Of a stretch of 64,000 nucleotides of DNA, positions 50,787 to 57,847 are shown one piece after another. The stretch is from Acidovorax sp. (GTDB lineage Bacteria; Pseudomonadota; Gammaproteobacteria; Burkholderiales; Burkholderiaceae_C), in NCBI GenBank assembly GCA_018780365.1, contig JADMJR010000214.1, positions 1 through 64,000 of the forward strand. Reading direction: 5' to 3'. Each line of letters begins with the position of its first letter. Position 1 is the stretch's first letter. The position numbers and the translations under genes were made by a program. A model generated the notes under the pieces. That model was not told the DNA's origin and ran no database searches. It was given only the letters and a program-made list of their open reading frames with translations.

Positions 50787-51263
50787 CTAGCGCAGCTCGA
50801 AAAAGCGCATGGCCACGGCATCCGGGTAACGCGCGCCGGTGCCCACAAACATGCGCTCGGCAATCCAGCCAAGCGCGGTAGAGGCGGTCTCGAAGCTTGG
50901 GCTGCAGCGGAAGTAAATCTGCGCCGGGTCCACCGGCTCGCCACGCACCAGGCGGGCAATCAGCTCGGCCGGGCCGGAGCGCACGGCGCGGTTTTGCACG
51001 TAGATCAGATCGCCACCGTCGGTTTCCAGCACATAACGCGCATCCAGCTCCGACAGCCGGTCGTTCACGATGAGCTGAAAATCCGCACCGCCGGGCAACA
51101 CCCGTGCGCGCCAGCCGTCGCCGGTGGCGCTGCCGCCCAGGATGGGGATCAACCGGCGCAGCCCGTGCACGGTGTGGCCCACCTCCTGGGGGGTGCCCAC
51201 CTCCACGCGCAGGTCGGCAAAAAATCGGAACTGGGGTTCGGGCAAGGCGCTCAGGTCGGACAT
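50787..51263 (-). CDS. DUF3237 domain protein
   Basis: 158 residues, cytosolic. DUF3237 hallmarks are RRLIPILGGSATGDGWRARVLPGGADFQ and YVLETDGGDLIYVQNRAVRSG, both read as a beta-barrel fold. The biochemical role is unknown. First gene of the minus-strand unit with the Bug and tannase genes; divergent from the LuxR-type regulator with a 165-bp gap. Confidence 0.88.
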   Translation of the reverse strand: MSDLSALPEPQFRFFADLRVEVGTPQEVGHTVHGLRRLIPILGGSATGDGWRARVLPGGADFQLIVNDRLSELDARYVLETDGGDLIYVQNRAVRSGPAELIARLVRGEPVDPAQIYFRCSPSFETASTALGWIAERMFVGTGARYPDAVAMRFFELR

Positions 51264-51428
51264 GGCGTGAAGGAAGAGTCGATGCGTTAGCGTAAATCCG
51301 GTTGCACGGGCCGCCTGTCATCCCAGAGGATGACGGGATAACCCGGGCGTCTGGTGGCGGCCTTGGGGGCTTTTTCAGCGCACACTCCACGTTTTCGGCA
51401 ACGATCACCCCAATTTCCGACTTTCCCC

Positions 51429-52325
51429 ATGCGGCAGTGGCTCCCCCCTTCCTTGCAGAAAGCGCCCGGCCGGCAGGTGCTGCACAGCGCCGCCAGCGAG
51501 ACCCTGGCCAGCATGGTCCACCGCCTGGGCGGCAACGGTTTTGCACCCGGCCTGCTGCAGGACCTGGAGCCCGTGCTGCCCGCCGCATCGTGGTCGGTCT
51601 ACCGCACGGGCCACCGCTGCAAACCCACGCTGTTCATGTCGGCCAGCCGGGGGGTGCCCGACACCACGCAGGATTGCTGGTGGGCCTATCTCTCAGGCCC
51701 CTACCGCAGTGACCGCACCTGGGGCCGCGCGTTTGACGACATTCCCCAGGCCGAACCACAGACGCGGCTGTGCCACGTCACAGCCACCGAGGTGGAAGGA
51801 GAACACCGCGCCCGGGTCTATGAGGCCCATGGCGTGGCCGAGCGCGTCTCTGTGGTCGAGTACGAAAGCGACGGCTCGGTGTTCGCCGTCAACTTCTACC
51901 GGCACCTGCACCAGCAGGCGTTCAGCGACCGGCAGATCTGCGCCTTTGAAGCCGTGGCGCCCGTGCTGCTGGCGCTCACGCGCAAGCACATCGACCTGTC
52001 GCACCCCCACCAGCCCCCGGTAACGTTGTGGCCTGAAACCACCGACGGTGGCCAGGCCCTGGCACTGCCTGCCGACGCGGCCCTGGCCCCGCTGGCGGCC
52101 GACGGCCTGCCCGTGCTGCGCATGCGCCTGGTGCGCCTGCAGGCCGAGTTGACCGACCGCGAGCTGGACGTGTGCGCCCGCCTGCTGCAGGGCATGACGC
52201 ACGAGGGCATCGCCAGCGACCTGGGCCTGAGCGTGCCCACCGTCAAGACCTACCGCAACCGCGCCTTTGCGCGGCTAGGCATCCACTTCCGCAACGAGCT
52301 GTTTGCGCGGGTGCTGAGCGGCTGA
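51429..52325 (+). CDS. LuxR-family transcriptional regulator
   Basis: 298 residues. The N-terminal two-thirds has no recognised sensor motif but is GAF-like in length. The C-terminal LuxR helix-turn-helix is clear: LTDRELDVCARLLQGMTHEG then IASDLGLSVPTVKTYRNRAF. Being divergent from the DUF3237-Bug-tannase genes, it probably regulates them in response to an aromatic effector. Its last codons and stop lie in an 8-bp tandem repeat, so repeat slippage would change the C-terminal residues. Confidence 0.87.
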   Translation: MRQWLPPSLQKAPGRQVLHSAASETLASMVHRLGGNGFAPGLLQDLEPVLPAASWSVYRTGHRCKPTLFMSASRGVPDTTQDCWWAYLSGPYRSDRTWGRAFDDIPQAEPQTRLCHVTATEVEGEHRARVYEAHGVAERVSVVEYESDGSVFAVNFYRHLHQQAFSDRQICAFEAVAPVLLALTRKHIDLSHPHQPPVTLWPETTDGGQALALPADAALAPLAADGLPVLRMRLVRLQAELTDRELDVCARLLQGMTHEGIASDLGLSVPTVKTYRNRAFARLGIHFRNELFARVLSG

Positions 52326-52352
52326 GCGGCTGAGCGGCTGAGCGGCTGAGCG
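52313..52352 (+). repeat. 8-bp tandem repeat at the end of the LuxR gene
   Basis: Five perfect copies of GCTGAGCG. The LuxR stop codon (TGA, 52323-52325) is in the second copy. 8 bp is not a multiple of 3, but because each unit carries TGA the effect on the protein would be small. Confidence 0.85.
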
Positions 52353-52365
52353 GCGCCCTTCCTCT

Positions 52366-52587
52366 TCAGACGCCTGGAACCCAGGGCGGCGGCCGCCGCC
52401 GGATGGTCTGCGCCTTCACGATGGCCGTGTTGGTCTGCGGCTTGTCGGCAATGCGGTCCAGCACCCCGTCCAGCTGCTCGATGGAGCGCACAAACACCCG
52501 GGCCACAAAACAGTCGTCGCCCGTGACCTTGTCGCACTCGCAGAACTCGGGCGTGTCGCGGACGAACTCGACCAGCGCAGAAGCAGT
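52366..52587 (-). pseudogene. C-terminal remnant of an Lrp/AsnC-family regulator
   Basis: Read on the minus strand the frame gives VEFVRDTPEFCECDKVTGDD, CFVARVFVRSIEQLDGVLDR and IADKPQTNTAIVKAQTI, then RRRPPPWVPGV and a stop. This is the second half of the Lrp/AsnC ligand-binding (RAM) domain. Homology breaks just upstream of ALVEF and the frame meets a TGA at 52588-52590. The DNA-binding half is absent; instead the AT-rich island begins. The missing half is not found at the far end of the island. Confidence 0.8.
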
Positions 52588-52684
52588 TCAAGTCGTACTT
52601 ATCAAATTCTATTTTCCAATCCCGGCTACTTCATTGGGAAGTTGACAAAAAAATCTTACCGATTATCAACGGAAAGGCTGAACT

Positions 52685-53875
52685 CTATAAAAATATTGCA
52701 GAAATAGAAAAAATAAACAATCCAATTATTAATGCATATGAGAATAGAGTAACTATTGGCCCAAAAAAGAGCGCCAGCTTGTCAATTACGCCATGCCGGA
52801 TGAAATTAAAATTTCTTTTATCCACCACCTCCACATCAGAGTGCAAGTTGAGAAGCGGCAGCCAAAAGTCACGAATAAAACTATCGCCGATAAAAAAGGA
52901 ACTGTGCCCGCCTTTGAAGAATCTATTTATCATCAAGCCATCAGAAAACCCATAAAACCCGCTTCGCCCCCCCATTCCAACACCCCAAACGAAAAACTGA
53001 CTTAAGTACAACGTGTAATCATGATCTGCGCAGTCATTAATAACTTGAATATTGTTTCTTGCAAATAAACTCCAGTCTGTGCGATGCTTGAGAACGCTAC
53101 CAGATAGAATAATTCTTTTTACGGGGAGGGTGGGAAATTCCCCGCTTAAAATAATTTTTAACAAAGATGAATGAAGTAAGAATGTTCCAAAACTATGACT
53201 AAATATAACAATCTTCTTGTTGGGCGTTGATTGAAATTTTTCAATCAACGCTTTTTTCAATTTCTCACTTTCCCGAGATCTAAAATACGGAACAAAAAAG
53301 GCAAGTGCAGAAAACACCCCATACTTATAAGAGTGGAAACCAACCGAGCCAACACTCTCACTCACTAAGCGCTGCAATTTATTTTGCCACTTTCCAAAAG
53401 TCTGAATGCCATGTATCGAAATTATCTCAATATCGCTACTAGACAGAACTTTTGCAACCCCAGATTCTTTTGAGTACGAGACAATATCGCACAACGTACT
53501 TCTCCATGTCGAATCACCAGGAGTTGCTTCAATAACGGTTGTACAGGCCGCAACAAACTGCTGACGATATGATCCGATATCTTTGATGTTTGCAGTTATT
53601 CCAATGATGCGATTGGGCTTGCGAATTCCTTTTCCTTTAAGAACTGTACGAAGAAGGTCTATTCCATTTCGACTGCTACCAAATTCATTCTGGCGCTTAG
53701 GCAATATTACATCGAGTATTAGAACCTCATAATATGAAGTGCGCAGCATTTCAATGCCACTACTGGAATTCTCTGCTATGCTGACCTGATCCTCGTCAAT
53801 GCCAGCATTTATGGCAAGGTAATTTTTAAGAGTATTTGATCGATTAAAATCATCATCAATAATAAGTATTTTCAT
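52685..53875 (-). CDS. dtcC: Detocs-like effector: receiver domain fused to alpha/beta hydrolase with membrane anchor
   Basis: 396 residues. Residues 1-125 form a response-regulator receiver (acidic pocket IIDDD at 5-9, phosphoacceptor Asp55 in LILDVILP, Thr in IGITAN). Residues about 148-345 form an alpha/beta hydrolase: IISIHGIQTFGKWQNKLQ (oxyanion region), nucleophile elbow FSHSFGT with Ser228 (Ser226 replaces the usual Gly), a candidate acid in the NDCADHD cluster (281-286) and His324 in GGHSSFF. Residues about 367-395 are very hydrophobic, one or two membrane helices. In Detocs the receiver-effector protein is activated by phosphorylation and kills the infected cell; here a lipase- or esterase-like attack at the membrane is inferred. 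ATGA overlap with dtcB. Confidence 0.8.
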   Translation of the reverse strand: MKILIIDDDFNRSNTLKNYLAINAGIDEDQVSIAENSSSGIEMLRTSYYEVLILDVILPKRQNEFGSSRNGIDLLRTVLKGKGIRKPNRIIGITANIKDIGSYRQQFVAACTTVIEATPGDSTWRSTLCDIVSYSKESGVAKVLSSSDIEIISIHGIQTFGKWQNKLQRLVSESVGSVGFHSYKYGVFSALAFFVPYFRSRESEKLKKALIEKFQSTPNKKIVIFSHSFGTFLLHSSLLKIILSGEFPTLPVKRIILSGSVLKHRTDWSLFARNNIQVINDCADHDYTLYLSQFFVWGVGMGGRSGFYGFSDGLMINRFFKGGHSSFFIGDSFIRDFWLPLLNLHSDVEVVDKRNFNFIRHGVIDKLALFFGPIVTLFSYALIIGLFIFSISAIFL

Positions 53876-54333
53876 TGATTATTAGATGCATCAAGAACAG
53901 AAGAGAGGCTTTCCTTCCAAGTGGAAACGGAGGTGTCAAAGAAAACTGCCCCTTTGAAGCTTGCCCCACAATCTTTCGCAAGTACAGAGACCAGCTCCTC
54001 AAAAGTATAAGAGCTACCTTTGTCACTAAATGATTTATATTGGGTGATAAACAAAATAGGCACCTGATCAATTGCTTTGATTGCCTTCCGAGCAAGCTCA
54101 CGCCCCCCAAAGGTTCTGAATCGGCCACCACCCTCAGATGGGGTTTTGTCGTAGGTTGGAAGACTTACATCGAGCAATAATAAGTCAAATTTTTGTAGCT
54201 CAATAGCTTCTTTGCCGGAGGTGTAGGATCTTGCCTCAACGACGACGACAGAAGGGTATTCAGATGAGATATAGTCCAAAATTCTTCCGCGCTTGTAATC
54301 ATTATCTTCGACCAATAATAGTTTAGTGGACAT
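53872..54333 (-). CDS. dtcB: Detocs-like stand-alone receiver (phosphate sink) protein
   Basis: 153 residues, a single response-regulator receiver with no output domain. Acidic pocket VEDND (8-12), phosphoacceptor Asp55 in LLLLDVSLP, switch Thr near residue 96 (FITQYK). An unusually long Gly-rich loop follows the phosphorylation site (TPSEGGGRFRTFGG, about 64-77); the effector receiver has an insertion in the same place. In Detocs this protein draws phosphate away from the effector receiver and so prevents accidental activation. It overlaps the sensor gene by 11 bp and the effector gene by ATGA, so the three are translated as one set. Confidence 0.82.
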   Translation of the reverse strand: MSTKLLLVEDNDYKRGRILDYISSEYPSVVVVEARSYTSGKEAIELQKFDLLLLDVSLPTYDKTPSEGGGRFRTFGGRELARKAIKAIDQVPILFITQYKSFSDKGSSYTFEELVSVLAKDCGASFKGAVFFDTSVSTWKESLSSVLDASNNQ

Positions 54334-57300
54334 ATGTTATCCTGGCAACAAAATCATCCTGCCGAAGTAAGAACTCAACATCGGATTTTGGAAAGTTATT
54401 CACAATCTCTCTATACGCTTTTACCGTGCCTGAGCCGCCCTCTGAACGAGTCATTATCGCATTCTGCTCGTTTCTTGCGCTACTATTTAGTGCTGCAATA
54501 ACAGTTTCATCAAAAAGACTTAAGCGCTCCTCACTGAGCTTGTTGGTCACCTCTATGATCGTTTGAGTTTCATTTGAAGTGCAGTCAATCTTGATTTTCG
54601 TTGCCCGAGAAAATCCACTGTGCATTAGGCAGTTGTCGAATATATTAATTAAAGCAATTACAAAAGGCCTCGTTGACTCCTTCTGAATAACAATATGTGC
54701 ACTGCCGTATCGTTCAAAAGAAGCATTATGGCCGAGTGCATTCACCCTTTCAAACGCTTGAATTGCAACATTTATAAGCGAATCGACACTTCCAGCGGGT
54801 AAATTGTTATGCGCCGCTCGGCAAAACCAGCCGGAAGCAGTCGCAACATCTGATAAAAATTCAGCCTGGGCAATTCTAATATTTTCAGACACATCCAAAA
54901 AAGGAAGATTGCCCTTCGCGCACCCAAAATCTACTTCAAGTTGAGTAAATGCGTTTACTATTTTCTCTCGGAATTCAACATTGAGTTTGGATCTGATTTC
55001 ATGCAAAGCAAAATCGATATTAGACCAAATCAAATCCAATACCTTATCAATAATCTGGTTGGAATCCGCGCCAAGCTGTGCCAATCGTGTGAGTTCGGCC
55101 AGCTTTACATTAGTCATATATAGGTGAATTCCATCCCCCCCAGTTTCCCCACGAACCTGCATCCAGGATTCAGCCAAATCGATTGTGGAATTTATACTTT
55201 GAGAGAAATTCGCAAAAGCTGCATCAATTTCCTCCCAAACTCTAGGTAAGACAAGTGGGTTCGTGTCGCGCAAAGAAAGACTAGCTCTATATTTCCCGTG
55301 TTCGTCACGCTCCACAAGAAGCTTCCTCTCTTCGAGTTTTGAACGAATAAGGTTGGAAAAAAAACCGTGACGAATTTCAGCACTAAGATTTTTTTCTAAT
55401 CCGTACTTCTCATCGTGGATAAATTCTTTCTTTACAACTGACCAAATTTTTATTGCTGCTGCGGACTTGGCATTCATTACAATAGCGCGCTTCAGCTCTT
55501 CGCCCGCCTCTTCTTTTGAATTTTCCTCGTCGAAACTTTCAAGTTCGATCAGCTCCTCAACAGGCGGCTCATCATCGGAAATTGATTTATAGAGAAGGAG
55601 CAGTTTGTCAACATCCTCTCTAACCTTTCTTTTTATTCCGGCCTCATCGACATAAATTTTGGCGCCATCCATTTTGTGCGCAGCTGCTTCAAAGATGGAT
55701 TGATTTATTAACTCTTCAAATTCTCGCCTACGATAGCCCGGCTCTACACAACCAATATCAATAAGGCAATCCAATATTTTAATGCGCTCAGCCTTAAGGT
55801 CGTCTCCTGATTTAAAGCAAGATAGACAGTCCATTGTGCCGATAACGCAGATATCGCGAAAAAAAACCACCTCCATCGCACTCAAAGCGCGCTTGCTTTG
55901 AAGTAATTCAGAGGGGCGTCGCACAGATTGATTTTCAAGAAAGGCTTCAAATGATTCATTGAGAATGATGTCCTTTGAGTCATCAATATGCTTCACATAG
56001 TTATAGGCCACTATAGATGAAGAGATTGAGCCTACATTTTTTTCTTCAATGCAATCAACGAGAGCATCCATAGGAAAACATGAAACTGTAATAGGATTCA
56101 AGCAAAGATGTTTTGCGGCAAAATCAATCAACTCCTCCAATCGATCAAATTTCACACAGAAATCAGCAAATAATTCAAGATAATCTTTTTCAAGACAATG
56201 ACCAATTGATATTTTCTGAACCAAAGCTTCTATAACATGCTCGCCATCTCCGCTTTGCATCGCGAGCTGCGCGTTTAGGCGCAAATTTCTATCATTTGCA
56301 CCATCCGAAGTCCCGTATGGAATCAGGTTTTTCTCCGTGCTGAGGGATTCGGTCAACGGAGTAACTTCAATATTTTCTATTTTCGAGAGTCTGGCAATTT
56401 TACGACCAAGCCCAGATTTTCTGTGAGAAGGAATGGCACACTTGATGGCGCAAAGCTGAATACTTGCAGATTTTCGGAGAAAATTGAGTCGCACTGACAT
56501 GGCCGATATTGCCTCGTCGGCAATGATTGCATTCTGATCCAAGGAATACATTTGTGCCGTAAAATCAATCAGCTTTGATATTGGATTGCCCCCGCCCTCA
56601 GGGCCAATACTCTTTAAGTATGCTTTTGACTTGCCAATCACATTGACATAGCCAATTATATTTTCAAGTTGCTGCTTCTCAGAGTTAAATATTTTTATTG
56701 CTTTCGCATAATTTCCAGACTCATACTCATCAAGCAGCCTCCCTCCAGCTTCAGATCGCCTAAAATCTCGATCACGGCTGCTCGTTGATGCCGCCATCAA
56801 TAATTCATCGTCTGCTATAGAGGCGAAATTTTTGATCAATTGACTGAAATTCTTCGCGTATTCGCCACTAGCAAGGTGCTCATCAATTGAGGCTTCCATA
56901 AGAATGCAGCTCAAGAAGTCATACAAATCGATCGCGGGCAGCAATTGCAAAATATACAATGCATCCGAAAGTTCCATATTTTGGCGGAAAGAATATGGGA
57001 GAAAAAGTCCAGAAAATAGGGCCGCAAAACTATGACTTCCAGCCGCTTCAAACTCCTGCACCAGCGGCAAAATTGTAGAAATCAATGCGTAATTTGTGTC
57101 ACTCGCAACGGTCAGTGACTGCATTCGCCCTATTACGATTTTTAAAATTTTACTTTCACAACGTCGATGCGCACTTTGAAATATTTCATTAGCATCTGAC
57201 AGCCTTCCAAGTTCGACTAAAATTTGTGATTTAGCTCTGAGGCTCCATAGACTTTCACCTTCTAATTCAATAAATTTGTTTATTGAATCCAAGGCATTTT

Positions 57301-57667
57301 CAAAATCCCCAAGCAACATTGCGTTGGCAACTAAGGTCCGCGTGGAAATAAAGGAAACTATCGACCCCCTAAATTGTCGAATAATTCCCTCATAAACAAT
57401 CCAAATTTTTTCATCAGCCGCTCTGGGATTCCAATATGGAAACCTCCCAATTGTGTCGAATCTCCTTTGACTCTGGTTTAGAGAGTTTATTATTTTTGAT
57501 TTCTGCAGCAGGGGGGATATTTTTGCGCGCAGGTTAGAATTTGGAGTTCTAGCTATCACTTTTTTGAAATGCAAGTCAACAGACCGCTCGTCAAGCACAG
57601 ATAGGGTTAGAAAATTACTTAATATTTCGGCTGAACTCTTATCTACTTTCCGTTTAAAAATCTTCAT
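54323..57667 (-). CDS. dtcA: Detocs-like sensor: TPR-like repeats with divergent histidine kinase
   Basis: 1114 residues, no membrane segments. Residues about 110-870 are alpha-helical; the stretch 112-172 (LLGDFENALDSINKFIEL, then LVELGRLSDANEIFQSA) is a clear TPR-like pair. The C-terminal kinase has an H-box LHEIRSKL (His889), an N-box INIFDNCLMHS (Asn1012) and a G2-box SEGGSGTVKAYREI (1075-1088). The usual DxGxG G1-box is replaced by EVTNKLS, so the ATP lid is unusual. Predicted to sense infection and phosphorylate the two receivers encoded next. First gene of the operon; TATAAA (57705-57710, minus) is a possible -10. Strongly AT-rich. Confidence 0.8.
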   Translation of the reverse strand: MKIFKRKVDKSSAEILSNFLTLSVLDERSVDLHFKKVIARTPNSNLRAKISPLLQKSKIINSLNQSQRRFDTIGRFPYWNPRAADEKIWIVYEGIIRQFRGSIVSFISTRTLVANAMLLGDFENALDSINKFIELEGESLWSLRAKSQILVELGRLSDANEIFQSAHRRCESKILKIVIGRMQSLTVASDTNYALISTILPLVQEFEAAGSHSFAALFSGLFLPYSFRQNMELSDALYILQLLPAIDLYDFLSCILMEASIDEHLASGEYAKNFSQLIKNFASIADDELLMAASTSSRDRDFRRSEAGGRLLDEYESGNYAKAIKIFNSEKQQLENIIGYVNVIGKSKAYLKSIGPEGGGNPISKLIDFTAQMYSLDQNAIIADEAISAMSVRLNFLRKSASIQLCAIKCAIPSHRKSGLGRKIARLSKIENIEVTPLTESLSTEKNLIPYGTSDGANDRNLRLNAQLAMQSGDGEHVIEALVQKISIGHCLEKDYLELFADFCVKFDRLEELIDFAAKHLCLNPITVSCFPMDALVDCIEEKNVGSISSSIVAYNYVKHIDDSKDIILNESFEAFLENQSVRRPSELLQSKRALSAMEVVFFRDICVIGTMDCLSCFKSGDDLKAERIKILDCLIDIGCVEPGYRRREFEELINQSIFEAAAHKMDGAKIYVDEAGIKRKVREDVDKLLLLYKSISDDEPPVEELIELESFDEENSKEEAGEELKRAIVMNAKSAAAIKIWSVVKKEFIHDEKYGLEKNLSAEIRHGFFSNLIRSKLEERKLLVERDEHGKYRASLSLRDTNPLVLPRVWEEIDAAFANFSQSINSTIDLAESWMQVRGETGGDGIHLYMTNVKLAELTRLAQLGADSNQIIDKVLDLIWSNIDFALHEIRSKLNVEFREKIVNAFTQLEVDFGCAKGNLPFLDVSENIRIAQAEFLSDVATASGWFCRAAHNNLPAGSVDSLINVAIQAFERVNALGHNASFERYGSAHIVIQKESTRPFVIALINIFDNCLMHSGFSRATKIKIDCTSNETQTIIEVTNKLSEERLSLFDETVIAALNSSARNEQNAIMTRSEGGSGTVKAYREIVNNFPKSDVEFLLRQDDFVARITYVH

Positions 57668-57847
57668 TTGTCGCCATTTTCAATTGATAGGTAAACATTT
57701 TTAGTTTATAGAGTTTCTTGCTGATGTCGAGTTTTTTGTCTTCGTCTTGCGCCCAACCGGGTTCGATGGACGGCTCCCTACGGTGAAGTACCTGACACTA
57801 GCGCCTTACCTAGCCCCGCGCAGCCACCACGGCACAATCGGCGGCCT

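Larger units (their letters stand above)
52588..57740. mobile_element. AT-rich genomic island carrying a Detocs-like defence system
   Basis: Base composition and codon use drop abruptly to AT-rich at about 52588 and return at about 57740. The left edge truncates an Lrp/AsnC gene; the right edge is about 110 bp before a host-type SNF2 helicase gene. The island holds only three overlapping genes. I see no integrase, transposase, tRNA gene or clear flanking repeats, so how it moved is unknown. The first about 95 bp (52588-52684) carry no convincing gene. Confidence 0.75.

Noticed and set aside
52403-52645. Plus-strand open frame across the left edge of the island
   Set aside because: It is opposite the Lrp/AsnC remnant, spans the composition break and has no domain or ribosome-binding site.
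52588-52684. Possible gene fragment at the island's left edge (plus-strand frame with LLHWEVDKKILPIINGKAEL)
   Set aside because: The frame is short, then runs antisense through the effector's C terminus; I recognise no family.
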